This document shows positions 6,408-15,141 of a stretch of DNA of 36,614 bases, piece by piece. The notes below the pieces were generated by a model. It was not told the origin of the DNA, searched no databases, and saw only the letters and a program-made list of their open reading frames with translations. Each line of letters opens with the position of its first letter. The first letter of the stretch is position 1. The stretch is from a virus. The stretch lies in IMG/VR virus record IMGVR_UViG_3300022836_000569, positions 1-36,614 of that record; one strand, written 5' to 3'. The translations under genes were made by a program, and so were the position numbers.

Positions 6408-9400
6408 CACGCCCTCTTCTTCAGGAACTGGGTCAGCTCGCCGATCGTGCGGGCCTGGTCGTCGACCGTCGCCCGCAACTCGGCGACCTCGCCGGCCAGC
6501 ATGGCGGCAGCGGCCATCTGCGCGTCACCGGCGTCGGCGACCGCCGCGGTGGTGCCGCGCACCGCCCGAACCACCGGGTCGAAGTCGACGACGTTCGGCG
6601 ACCGGTCGCGGCCGGCGCTCATCAGCGCCAGGCTGTCCTTGGCGTTGAAGACGTGCGCGGCCGGGCCGGTGTAGAGCAGCTCGTCGTTGTGAACCCGCGT
6701 CAGGCCGCCCGGCGTCGTCCAGCCGCCCTGCTCCAGGCCGCGGGACAGCAGGTAGGCGTTGACCGCCGCATTGGAGGCGCGGAGCGCGTTCAGCTCGCCG
6801 GCTCCGAACCCGGTCGGCGTCGGCAGGCCGAGGCGGACCAGGTCGTCGTAGATTCCCATGTTGGTGTCGCGGCGAGTGCCGAACGCGAAGCCCTGTTCCG
6901 CAGCCACGTCGGACGGTTGGCGGTTGGACGCGAGCAGCGCCGCCAGGCCGTTGCCGGCGACGGCCTGCAGCTCGCGGATCGCCTGTTCGACCGACACCAC
7001 GTTGTCGTTCAGCTCGGCGTACTGGCCGACCTGGGCGCGCAGTTCGCTCAGCTGCCGGTCGGCGACCGAGGCCTGGCGGTCGGCGACTTCCTTGACCGCT
7101 TCGAGCCGGTCGATCGTGAGGTCGTAGCCGGCATTGTAGACCTCGCGGTCGCCGCGGAACGCCTGCAGGGCCTCCAGGTAGGCCTGCGCGATGGTGCCGA
7201 TCTCGGCCATCGCGTCCTGGTCGCCGAGCTGGGCACGCCCGAACACCTCGTCGAACTGCGCCTTGGCCTCGTCCACCCGGTCCTGCGGCCCGCCCTTGGC
7301 GAACTCGCCGCGCTTGATCTGGTTGACGATGTCGCCGATCGACAGGCTGAACGACCGCATCCGGTCGGACAGGTCCTGCAGCGCCTGCGCCTCGCGCTGA
7401 TAAGCCTCCAGCAGGGTGTTCCGGCTGGCCTGGACGTCGGCCTGGCGCACGCCGGCGAACATCTCGTCGAGCATCGACGTGATGACCTTGCGCGCCGCCT
7501 CGTCGGTGGTCTGGGTGAAGGCCTCGGCCAGGCCGGCGGCGTCGAGCCCGGAGAACTGCCGGCGGACCTGGTCGGTGAAGGTTGAAGCGATGCGCCCGCC
7601 GGCATCGGCGCCGAACTCGGCGGCGTCGGCCAGCATGGCGTCGCGGGCGGCGATCAGGGTGCCGAGGCCGTTGATCGCGCCGCGGCCGCGGGCATCGTTC
7701 TCGGTGGCCTGCAAGTTGTCCCAGAAGCGGTCCGTGAACTGCTCGCGGATCGCCTCGGCGGCATCGTTGAGGGTAACGCCGACGTCGTAGAGCGCGGCGT
7801 CGAGGGCGGGGAACTCCTCGTTGGCCTGGCGCAGCTGGTCGTTGACCTGTTCCAGGTAGTCGCGCAGCGCCGCCAGCTCGGCCTGCGCGGTCTGCATTTC
7901 GGCGGTGACCGGGCCACGCACGGTCGGCTCGGCGGTGCCGGTGATCCCGCCGATCAGCTGGTCGACGCTGGCCTTGGCGATCGCCACGACGTCGCGCACG
8001 GCCGAGGCGTTCGTCTCTGCCCTGAGCGCGTCCTGGACGGTGCCGCCCGAGGCGTCGATCCGCGGGAACAGCTCCAGGGCCGTTTCGATGCTGTCGACGA
8101 TCGGCTGCGCGACGCCGGCGACCCGCTCCTCGGCCGCGCGCTTGCGTGCCACCATGTCCTGGGCGACCGCCAGGGTATTGGCGTCGAGCGCCTGTGCCAG
8201 ATCGCTCACGCCGAGGCTTTCGAGCGCGTCGCGCAGGTCGACCAGGTTGCGCCCGAAGTCGAGTTGCTGGAGGAATTCCGCCAGCTCGGTCGCCGTCGAG
8301 TTGTCGGCGATCGCCGCCAGGACCTCGCTCTGATAGTCGACCATGTCCTGCAGGGCGATCAGCGTCGCCTGCTCGACCGCCTTGTCGGGCGCCAGCGCCT
8401 TGAACCGATCGTCGGACTCGAGCAGCCCGTCGACGATCGCCTTGACGTTGACGCCGGCGCGCTGGGAGCTGTCGGAATCCGGTCCGGTGAACAGACCGAA
8501 ATCGAAACCGCTGTTGGATCGCAGCGTGGCGCCATACCGCTTGGCCTGCGTCTCTATCGAGGCAGTGACGGCCTCGATCAGCTTGCGGACCTCGTCCTCG
8601 TTGTCGCCGCCGTTGTCGAAGCTGACGATGGCACTGTCCGGGTCGGACAGGTCGACGATCCGGCCGACCGTGGTCGGGCCGACACTCGGTCCGCCGCCGC
8701 CGATCAGGCCGCCCAGCGCGTTGCCGGCGAAGCTGCCGACCAGCGCACCGATCGGCCCGCCGACAGCGCCGCCGATCAACCCGCCGGCGGTGCCGCCGAA
8801 CGTCGAGCCGATGCCGCGGTCGCCGCCCAGCAGCAGGTTGGCCAGCAGGTTGCCGCCGAACCCGGATATGCCGGTCAGCGGGTCCGACAGGTTGTTCAGC
8901 CCGCCCTCGAGGAGCGACCAGCCGCCGGTCTGCGACTGCACCAGCACCGCCCCGAAATCCCCGGCGGCGACCGAGGCGGCCTGCGCCGCCTGCGGCGCTC
9001 CGAGCCACTGGCCGACCTGGCCCGACAGCAGCGAGGTGCCGAAGGTGCCGCCCGCCTGGCCGCCGAGGAACTGGCCGGTCAGCCGGGCGAACGACAGACC
9101 GTCGAGCAGGCCGGGTCCGGCGGCGCCGCCGGCGGCACCCGCCGCGCCGGTACCGCCGAGGTTCCGGGTGACCGCCGAGATCGCGGCGTTGTCCAGGTCG
9201 AGGGTCTGGCCGAGCGAGGTCACCAGCGGGATGATGATCGGGCGGGCGGCGGCGAGCGTGACCAGTTCGCCGAGCATGCGCGCGACGATGTCCTTCGCGC
9301 GCCCAGCCAGGTCCTTAATGGACAGCTCGCCGTGCCGGATGATCTCGGTGAAGGCGTCCGCGAAGCCGCGCTGTATGCCCTCGGCGGCATTCTTGAATGC

Positions 9401-12223
9401 CTCGGCCAGCGGGTTGGCCTGGTCGCGGATACGCTCCAGCTGGCGGACTTGGCCTTCGTCGAGGATCGCGCGCCGTAGCCGGTCGTAGGCCGCATTGACG
9501 GCATCGTACTGCTCGGGCTGCGCCTCCAGCAGGGCCGAGGTTCGCTCGATCTCCAGCTGCTCCAGCTTGCGCGCCGATGTCAGGTCGATGATCTGCTCGC
9601 GGGCCTCCTCGGTGTTCTCCAGCTCGAGGCGGCGGATCTCGGTGGCGTGCTCGAGGTCGGCCGCCTGCTCGCGCACCGACCGGGCCGCCTCGCCGAGGCC
9701 TCGCTTCCACAGGTCCTCTTCCCGGCGCAGGGCGGCTGTCAGCTTGGCGTGGTCGGCTTTGCCGGCCTTGCCGGCGGCGAGGGCGGCATTGAGCACCTGC
9801 TCGCGCTCGGCCAGCTGCCGGGTCGCGGCACCGACCGGGTCGAGCTGGTCGCGCAGCGCCTTGAAGGTCTGCGCCTGGCTGGTCGACCAGGACCGCTCCG
9901 CGGCGGCGTTGGCAACGATCGCCGTGCGCAGCTTGGCATAGGCCGCTTCAATGCCGGCGATCTGACCGGGCTGCGCCGTCATGACCGCCTGCTGACGCTG
10001 CAGCTCGACGCGCTCCAGCTCGCGGGCGGTCGTCAGTTCCAGGATCTCGCGGCGGGCGGCTTCGGTACCTTCGACCTCGAGCCGGCGGATCTGGTTCTGG
10101 ACCACCAGGTCGCGGGCTTGCTCGGACGCCGCCCGGGCCGCCGCCTCCAAGCCGAACTTGTAGGCGTCGACGCCGTGGGTGAGAACCTTGAGGAGGTCGC
10201 CGACATTGTGGCCGGCGGCGGCCAGTTCCTTCTGGGCGGCGGTCAGCTGGGCCGAGGCGTTGGCATTCTCCCGGGTCAGCTTGGCCAGCGGATCCAGCTG
10301 CTCGACCAGGTCGCGGATAGCGCCGGTCAGGCCCAGGCCGGCACCGCCGGCGCCGGCGGCGGTCGCCGCGGCGGTGACGGCCGCGATCTGTTTGGGGAGG
10401 ATGTTCAGCCAGCGACCGTCCGCCGGATCCTGGCGCAGCAGCTTGACCAGGCTCGGCACCACCCGGTCGATCGAGGCGACCAGCTCGGGATCGGAGGCGG
10501 CGTCGCGGATCCGGCGCAACGCGTCGTCGATCTCGCGCAGGTCGCGCGCGGCTTCCTGGGCGCCGGCGGTGTCGGGCAGGACGCCTTCGTTGGTGCTGCG
10601 CAGGGCACCCAGTCGGGCGGTCGCGGCGGCACGCTGGCCGAGCAGCAGTTGCACCTGCGCGGCCGCAGCCTCGCGCGCAGCGGCGGCGACCTTGCGGTAA
10701 CTCGTCGCCAGCTCTGCGTTGGCGCCGCGGCCGAGGTCGGTCGCACGCTCTGCTCTTGCCTGGGCGGCCGAGAATGTATCGACGGCCACCGATGTCTCGT
10801 CGACGTCGTCGGACAGCGCGACCATGGTGACGCCGAAACCGACGACCGCCCCCGCCGTCCCGCCGATCACGGTGCCGAGCGGTCCGAAGATGGAGCCGAT
10901 CGCCGCGCCGAGCTGGACACCCACGCGACCGGCGATCAGCCCCGCCACCACGTCGAGATTGCCGGCCAGCAGGGCGACCGCACCGGCGATCGTGTCGAAC
11001 ACCTCGGCCGCCTGGCCGCTGTCGATCGACGCCTGGACGAAGGCCCGCAGATCCTCGGTCGCCTGGATGATCTGCGGCGACAGGGCTTCGCCGAGTGCCG
11101 CCCCCATCTCCGTGATCGCATTGCCGGCCAGCTGCAGCTGGGCGTCCAGGGTCTTCGCCGCGCGGGCGTACTCTTCGTTGAGCGCCGTCGCGTTGGCGGC
11201 CTCGTCGGCCGCCATTCGGACGGCCCGCCCGAGTTTCTCCGAGTTCAGCGCCAGGGTGGGCAGCACCTTCAAGATCTCGTCGCCCTGCAGACCGAAGCGC
11301 TCCAGCATCTCGGAAGCACTAGCGCCACCGGCGACGGCTCGGCCGATACCCTCGACGAAGGCCTGGAAGACCGCGGTAGCGTCTTCGTCGAAGGTCCGCT
11401 TCAGCTGCTCGCCGGTCAGACCGGTAAGGCGTTCGAGCTCGAGCAGTTGCTCGCCGCCGGCGCGGATAGTGGCGTCTATTGACCGGAAGGCCTTGCCGAC
11501 CGCGCTGCCGCCCAGCTCCGCCTGCACGCCCATGGAGCGTAGAGCGGTCGCCATTGCCGCCGCCTGATCCGACGACACTCGGAACTGTGCGGTCGCCTGC
11601 GCCACCTGCGTGGTGACCCTGGCGATCTCGGACTCGCTGGCCGCGAAGTTGTTGCCGAGGCGGACGATGACGCTGGCGAACTCGTCGATCCGGTCGATCG
11701 ACTCGCCGGTGACATTCAGGATCCGCGTGAGGCTGGTCGCGGCTTCCTCGCCGGCGAGGTCGGAGGCGGTGCCGAGCTTGGCGATCGTCTCGGTGAACAG
11801 GCTGAGGTCGCGAACGCCCTTCACGCCGAGCTGGCCGCCGGCCTGGGCGATCGCCAGCAACTGGGTCCGGGCGAACGGCATGCGGCGCGCCATGTCAGTG
11901 ACGGCCGCACCCATCTCCTTGACCTGGTCGGCGGTCAAGTCGGCCGTCTTGGCGACCCCGATCAGGCCTTTCTCGTACTCAGCGAACTCCTGGACGGCCC
12001 GCTTGGCGGCGATCGCGATGCCGAGCCCGGCCAGGGTCGCCTGCAGGGAGCGCAGCGGGGCCAGGGCACGATCGGCACGGCCGCCGAGGTCGTTGAGATC
12101 GGCGCCGGCCCGCTTGGCGCCGATACCGAGCTTCCGCAGCTCAGCGCCGACCAGGCGCACCTCGCCAACGAAGCCCTTGCCATCGGCGCGCAGCGTGAGA
12201 CCGACGACGATATCGCCGCTCAT
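6407..12223 (-). CDS. Tail tape measure protein
   Basis: At 1938 residues this is by far the largest gene. It starts MSGDIVVGLTLRADGKG and contains a TP901-type tape-measure core in the first 400 residues (segments such as FAASESEIARVTTQVAQA and LGGSAVGKAFRSIDATI). Long coiled, Ala/Glu/Arg-rich stretches follow. Two Gly-rich hydrophobic segments, GRVGVQLGAAIGSIFGPLG and GGLIGGAVGGPIGALVG, may be membrane-active during DNA ejection. Tape-measure length sets siphovirus tail length, and at roughly 0.15 nm per residue this implies a tail near 290 nm. The ATG at 12223 overlaps the stop of the chaperone frame (ATGA). It serves in tail assembly and probably in DNA channel formation. Confidence 0.92.
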   Translation of the reverse strand: MSGDIVVGLTLRADGKGFVGEVRLVGAELRKLGIGAKRAGADLNDLGGRADRALAPLRSLQATLAGLGIAIAAKRAVQEFAEYEKGLIGVAKTADLTADQVKEMGAAVTDMARRMPFARTQLLAIAQAGGQLGVKGVRDLSLFTETIAKLGTASDLAGEEAATSLTRILNVTGESIDRIDEFASVIVRLGNNFAASESEIARVTTQVAQATAQFRVSSDQAAAMATALRSMGVQAELGGSAVGKAFRSIDATIRAGGEQLLELERLTGLTGEQLKRTFDEDATAVFQAFVEGIGRAVAGGASASEMLERFGLQGDEILKVLPTLALNSEKLGRAVRMAADEAANATALNEEYARAAKTLDAQLQLAGNAITEMGAALGEALSPQIIQATEDLRAFVQASIDSGQAAEVFDTIAGAVALLAGNLDVVAGLIAGRVGVQLGAAIGSIFGPLGTVIGGTAGAVVGFGVTMVALSDDVDETSVAVDTFSAAQARAERATDLGRGANAELATSYRKVAAAAREAAAAQVQLLLGQRAAATARLGALRSTNEGVLPDTAGAQEAARDLREIDDALRRIRDAASDPELVASIDRVVPSLVKLLRQDPADGRWLNILPKQIAAVTAAATAAGAGGAGLGLTGAIRDLVEQLDPLAKLTRENANASAQLTAAQKELAAAGHNVGDLLKVLTHGVDAYKFGLEAAARAASEQARDLVVQNQIRRLEVEGTEAARREILELTTARELERVELQRQQAVMTAQPGQIAGIEAAYAKLRTAIVANAAAERSWSTSQAQTFKALRDQLDPVGAATRQLAEREQVLNAALAAGKAGKADHAKLTAALRREEDLWKRGLGEAARSVREQAADLEHATEIRRLELENTEEAREQIIDLTSARKLEQLEIERTSALLEAQPEQYDAVNAAYDRLRRAILDEGQVRQLERIRDQANPLAEAFKNAAEGIQRGFADAFTEIIRHGELSIKDLAGRAKDIVARMLGELVTLAAARPIIIPLVTSLGQTLDLDNAAISAVTRNLGGTGAAGAAGGAAGPGLLDGLSFARLTGQFLGGQAGGTFGTSLLSGQVGQWLGAPQAAQAASVAAGDFGAVLVQSQTGGWSLLEGGLNNLSDPLTGISGFGGNLLANLLLGGDRGIGSTFGGTAGGLIGGAVGGPIGALVGSFAGNALGGLIGGGGPSVGPTTVGRIVDLSDPDSAIVSFDNGGDNEDEVRKLIEAVTASIETQAKRYGATLRSNSGFDFGLFTGPDSDSSQRAGVNVKAIVDGLLESDDRFKALAPDKAVEQATLIALQDMVDYQSEVLAAIADNSTATELAEFLQQLDFGRNLVDLRDALESLGVSDLAQALDANTLAVAQDMVARKRAAEERVAGVAQPIVDSIETALELFPRIDASGGTVQDALRAETNASAVRDVVAIAKASVDQLIGGITGTAEPTVRGPVTAEMQTAQAELAALRDYLEQVNDQLRQANEEFPALDAALYDVGVTLNDAAEAIREQFTDRFWDNLQATENDARGRGAINGLGTLIAARDAMLADAAEFGADAGGRIASTFTDQVRRQFSGLDAAGLAEAFTQTTDEAARKVITSMLDEMFAGVRQADVQASRNTLLEAYQREAQALQDLSDRMRSFSLSIGDIVNQIKRGEFAKGGPQDRVDEAKAQFDEVFGRAQLGDQDAMAEIGTIAQAYLEALQAFRGDREVYNAGYDLTIDRLEAVKEVADRQASVADRQLSELRAQVGQYAELNDNVVSVEQAIRELQAVAGNGLAALLASNRQPSDVAAEQGFAFGTRRDTNMGIYDDLVRLGLPTPTGFGAGELNALRASNAAVNAYLLSRGLEQGGWTTPGGLTRVHNDELLYTGPAAHVFNAKDSLALMSAGRDRSPNVVDFDPVVRAVRGTTAAVADAGDAQMAAAAMLAGEVAELRATVDDQARTIGELTQFLKKRA

Positions 12224-12585
12224 CGCCGACCCCGCGGTGCGTTGCCGCGCTGGCTGCGTCGGATCCGGGCGATCTCGGCCGAGCGCCGGCGGGCGAAGAT
12301 CCTGATCGCCTCGTTCTCGATCACCTTCAGTCGCGCCAGCGTGCCCGAGCGCGCATCCGGCTCGATGCCGATCGTCTCCATGACCGGCATCACGGCCGCC
12401 AGGTCGAGACCGACCTGGACCGCCGGATCACCGGCGTAGCGCCATTGGGTGTCGCAGGTCAGGAACAGCATCACGGCCCGGGTGTTGGACGGCAGGATCG
12501 GATACGGCAGGCCCGGATCCCCGGCCGGCGCATGCTCGCGCTCCCGGGCGGCTCGTCGGCGCTGCCAGGCCTGGTAGCAGGCCAT
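12220..12585 (-). CDS. Tail assembly chaperone, downstream frame (gpT-like, DUF1799-like)
   Basis: From its first ATG the frame gives 121 residues, including LPYPILPSNTRAVMLFLTCDTQWRY and LDLAAVMPVMETIGI, a DUF1799-like pattern of a helix with a conserved Trp before a hydrophobic helix. The frame is open without stops from 12220 up to the A AAA AAC heptamer at 12726-12732 inside the upstream gene. A -1 shift there would yield a 314-residue fusion (146 residues of the upstream protein plus 168 here), the G/GT arrangement of tail chaperones just ahead of the tape measure. The ATG at 12585 has no clear ribosome site, which favours frameshift expression. An independent start cannot be excluded. 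Confidence 0.75.
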   Translation of the reverse strand: MACYQAWQRRRAAREREHAPAGDPGLPYPILPSNTRAVMLFLTCDTQWRYAGDPAVQVGLDLAAVMPVMETIGIEPDARSGTLARLKVIENEAIRIFARRRSAEIARIRRSQRGNAPRGRR

Positions 12586-12614
12586 GTCCTGGCCAGCGGC
12601 GCGGAGCTGGTCGG

Positions 12615-13163
12615 CTATGCCGTAGCCTTCGCCGGCCTCTTCAGCGCCGTTTGCAGCGCCTTGCCCGCCGCGCGCCGCTGGGACCGGTTTGGCGGGGCCG
12701 ATCCAGCGGTGCGCGACGTCTCGGAGTTTTTTTCCTCTATCCCCATCGAGACCTGGACCAGGGCGCCATTGACGGCCTGGCGGACACGTGGGTCGGCGAG
12801 CAGCCGAGCCTTGTTCGCCTCGGTGAAGGCCAGCTCGCCCTTGCCTTGCTGGCCGATGCCCGACCAGCCATGCAGCTTGTCCAGCATCGGGTCGCCCGGC
12901 CCACCGAACCTGCCGCCGTCCGCGGTGAACTTCGCGATCGCGGCGTCGAGCTCCAGGCCTTCCTCGATAGTCATGTACTGCACGTCGAGCCGGAGCTCGT
13001 GGATGCGGACCTTGCCGCCGGCGACCGGCAAGCGGACCTTGGCCGGCCAGCCGCGAATGACCGGGCGCGCGTCGAAATCGAACAACGCGTCCGCATCGAA
13101 CCCCTCGACCGGCAGCGGCACGGCCGAGGCGTCGATATCCTGGACCTTCTTGCGGGGCGCCAT
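12615..13163 (-). CDS. Tail assembly chaperone, upstream frame (gpG-like)
   Basis: The 182-residue protein lies between the tail tube protein and the tape measure, the fixed position of lambda-G-like chaperones. The start MAPRKKVQD at 13163 overlaps the tube gene stop (TGATG). Its core (about residues 35-125) contains KVRIHELRLDVQYMTIEEGLE and a helical ANKARLLADPRVRQAVNGAL region. The last 36 residues after the slippery codons are basic and low in structure, as expected for the unshifted tail. It probably coats the tape measure during tail assembly and is absent from mature virions. Confidence 0.75.
   Translation of the reverse strand: MAPRKKVQDIDASAVPLPVEGFDADALFDFDARPVIRGWPAKVRLPVAGGKVRIHELRLDVQYMTIEEGLELDAAIAKFTADGGRFGGPGDPMLDKLHGWSGIGQQGKGELAFTEANKARLLADPRVRQAVNGALVQVSMGIEEKNSETSRTAGSAPPNRSQRRAAGKALQTALKRPAKATA
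12726..12732 (-). promoter_or_regulatory. Programmed -1 ribosomal frameshift site, A AAA AAC
   Basis: Reading the minus strand in the upstream chaperone frame, codons GAA AAA AAC contain the heptamer A|AAA|AAC in the correct phase (X XXY YYZ). After a -1 slip the next codon is CTC, and the frame then stays open for 168 codons through the DUF1799-like gene to its stop at 12220. Seven consecutive A residues are striking in this GC-rich sequence. G/GT chaperone frameshifting is a conserved feature of long-tailed phages. No downstream pseudoknot was worked out. Confidence 0.7.
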
Positions 13164-14425
13164 CACTTGATCCCCAGCAGGAACTCGTCGTTGCCGGCGT
13201 CGCTCGGCAGCGCGTTCCAGTTGCACGAGAACATCGCCTCGCCTTCGTCGTCCTGGTACTGGATGTCCGACAGTTCCAGGCGGGGCATCGCGTAGTCGAC
13301 GATCTCGCCGCGGGTCAGGCCGTGGATCAGCCGGAAGTCCAGGACCGTGCCGTCCTCCAGATTGTCGAAGTAGTCGACGTCGTTGAGGTCGAGCGCGGCG
13401 AACACCAGCTGCCCGCTCGTGCCGCGATCGGTGATCTTGGCACCCTGCCGACCCACCAGATGCCGCCAGATCAGGTTCTGCCCGACGTTCGGTCCGATCG
13501 ATTTGAAGTCGATCTCGATGCCGCCGAGGCTCACGAACGGCGTGTAGTCGTCGCCGATCGGATCGGGGTCGCGGAAGGCTGAGAAGTCGACGGTGGGGAT
13601 TGCCTCGCTCGACCGCGCTCCGATCTTGGCCATGAAGTTGAAGGCCATGTCGAAGTAGCCGTCGACGCCGATGTTGAATTGCACGTTGCCCCGGCCGCCG
13701 GTGTGGAGATGCCGGTTCGGGCCGTACTGGTAGTACCAGGATCCGCTCTCGAAGCCGGTGGACACCGGGCTGTAGAAGCTGCCAGGCGCGCGCAGCTGGA
13801 TCGTGAACGCATCGCCGATCGTGAAGGGGCCGGCGACCGTCGGGGTGATCGTGGCGCCACCCGGCAGGGCCAGAGCCGTTGCGTCGGTCATGATCACGCC
13901 GGTCTGGTTGTAAGCCGCGACGTGCGCCATGGCCGGGGCCGCCACCGTGAACTCGGCGGTGGCGCTGCCGCCGCCGGTGGTGCAGGTCAGCGTCACCAGG
14001 CGGTCGACGATCCCCTCATGGGGATCCGCGGCGACATAGGTGAAACTACCGTCCGGAGTGTCGACCCCGGTGGGCGGACTGGCGGCGATCGTCGCCGCCG
14101 GCGCGCGGATCACTTCGGCGAGGCCGGCCTGGCGCAGCAGCCGCCCGAACACCGGCGCGGTGCCGGCGTCGAGCGCCGTCTCGCCGGCCCCGTGCGCCTC
14201 GGCCGTGAACTGCATGACGCCGTGCCGGCCGACCAGGCGCGACGGCCGGGCGCCGAAGAACGGGCGGATGAACTCGCGGGTGATCCGGTTGCCGGTCACC
14301 GGCTGCGCGGAGAAGTCCTTGACCCGCACGGCCTGCGCCGACGCCCATGCTTCGGGAGTGACGTTCTCCGTCTCCTCGAGCTGGTTGAACAGGACGGCCG
14401 TGTTCATGGAGATTTCGTCGGGCAT
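13163..14425 (-). CDS. Major tail (tube) protein
   Basis: The 420-residue protein is Gly/Thr-rich and beta-dominated. It precedes the chaperone pair and tape measure, the standard position of the siphovirus tube protein. Conserved-looking parts include the N-terminal NVTPEAWASAQAVRVKDFSA, a GRHGVMQFTAEAHG strand and a long C-terminal region (YTPFVSLGGIEIDFKSIGPN and RGEIVDYAMPRLELSD). A central segment (about residues 120-200) resembles an added Ig-like domain, plausible as a surface decoration. The ATG at 14425 has an AAGGGG site a few bases upstream; an in-frame ATG at 14407 is an alternative. No sheath gene is adjacent, which supports a non-contractile tail. Confidence 0.75.
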   Translation of the reverse strand: MPDEISMNTAVLFNQLEETENVTPEAWASAQAVRVKDFSAQPVTGNRITREFIRPFFGARPSRLVGRHGVMQFTAEAHGAGETALDAGTAPVFGRLLRQAGLAEVIRAPAATIAASPPTGVDTPDGSFTYVAADPHEGIVDRLVTLTCTTGGGSATAEFTVAAPAMAHVAAYNQTGVIMTDATALALPGGATITPTVAGPFTIGDAFTIQLRAPGSFYSPVSTGFESGSWYYQYGPNRHLHTGGRGNVQFNIGVDGYFDMAFNFMAKIGARSSEAIPTVDFSAFRDPDPIGDDYTPFVSLGGIEIDFKSIGPNVGQNLIWRHLVGRQGAKITDRGTSGQLVFAALDLNDVDYFDNLEDGTVLDFRLIHGLTRGEIVDYAMPRLELSDIQYQDDEGEAMFSCNWNALPSDAGNDEFLLGIK

Positions 14426-14431
14426 GGCCCC

Positions 14432-14698
14432 TTACTCCTCGCTTGGGGTGGGCGTGGTGGCGACGGCCTTTTCGCCGCCGGCCTCGATCGGTGACGGCCC
14501 GGGGTGTTTCGCGTCCCGGCCCTTGCGCCCCTTGCGGCCCTTGCCGGCGGTGGTCTGCTCGACCTTCGCCTGATCTGCCTCGGCTTCGGCCGCGTGCTGG
14601 GCGGCACGTCGCTCGGCGCGGCCTGGCCGCTGGTGCGGCTTGCCTTCGCGGGCGGGTTCGCCCGTCTCGGGATCAATCCTGTAGCTGCCGCCACTCAT
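14432..14698 (-). CDS. Small charged phage protein of unknown function
   Basis: The 88-residue protein starts MSGGSYRIDPETGEPAREGK at ATG 14698 and then becomes low-complexity, basic and Ala/Glu-rich (AERRAAQHAAEAEAD, GKGRKGRKGRD), so it is probably largely disordered. It sits between the tail terminator-like gene and the tube gene, where Mu carries gp38 (DUF2635). The short DPETGEP motif is reminiscent of that family, but I would not assign it. A starter or capping accessory to tail assembly is possible. Confidence 0.6.
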   Translation of the reverse strand: MSGGSYRIDPETGEPAREGKPHQRPGRAERRAAQHAAEAEADQAKVEQTTAGKGRKGRKGRDAKHPGPSPIEAGGEKAVATTPTPSEE

Positions 14699-14709
14699 GG
14701 CTGGCCTCC

Positions 14710-15141
14710 CTACGGTTTCAGACGGGTGTGGACGTTGAAGTCGAGCTGCCGCCACAGGACCTGATCCTTCAGGCCAAGGGTGCGGGCTCCGGTGAACTGC
14801 ATGAGGTCGACAGCGTTGTCGGGCCGCCAGCCGGCCAGCTGTCGCGCCACCAGGTCCTCGACGGCGGCCATGGCGATGCTGGCCTTCTCGCCTCGCGCAT
14901 CGCCAAGGTTGCCGAGAGCCAGGACGACTGCGAAGCCGCGGCTGACCCGTTGCCGGTAGTCGCCGATCAGCTCGTTTCGACCGGCGCGATCGACGGTCGG
15001 CAGGACGTAGCCGGCCGGCTGCTGGTTCCTTGGCGGCGGTCCCTGGAGCGCCGAGAACTCGGCGGCACCGGCGACCAGCTTCAATCCGGTGGTGGCCTTG
15101 GTGTCCTCCAGGCGGGCGATCGTCTGCGCCATGATCGTCAT
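14710..15141 (-). CDS. Tail terminator / completion-like protein
   Basis: The 143-residue protein has the mixed alpha/beta pattern of tail terminators: an N-terminal helix (MTIMAQTIARLED), a strand-turn region with PPPRNQQPAGYVLPTVD, and then a strand-helix unit, RGFAVVLALGNLGDARGEKASIAMAAVEDLVARQL. That pattern, a self-regulating VV strand followed by a long helix, recurs in phage terminator proteins. It follows the G morphogenesis gene (ATGA overlap at 15141) and precedes the tube gene. The assignment rests on pattern and position, since this class diverges strongly. Confidence 0.6.
   Translation of the reverse strand: MTIMAQTIARLEDTKATTGLKLVAGAAEFSALQGPPPRNQQPAGYVLPTVDRAGRNELIGDYRQRVSRGFAVVLALGNLGDARGEKASIAMAAVEDLVARQLAGWRPDNAVDLMQFTGARTLGLKDQVLWRQLDFNVHTRLKP

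Noticed and set aside
5211-6674. 487-codon rightward frame opposite the hub-like gene
   Set aside because: Antisense to a coherent protein gene with coupled neighbours; no recognisable domain or ribosome site.
6525-9008. 827-codon leftward frame within the tape measure gene
   Set aside because: It is another reading phase of the same strand inside the tape measure gene, extremely Arg/Gly/Pro-rich, as expected of a shadow frame.
12727-12733. Seven-T run as a transcription terminator
   Set aside because: It lies inside a coding region in exact frameshift phase, and no stable hairpin was seen immediately before it; the slippery-site reading fits better.
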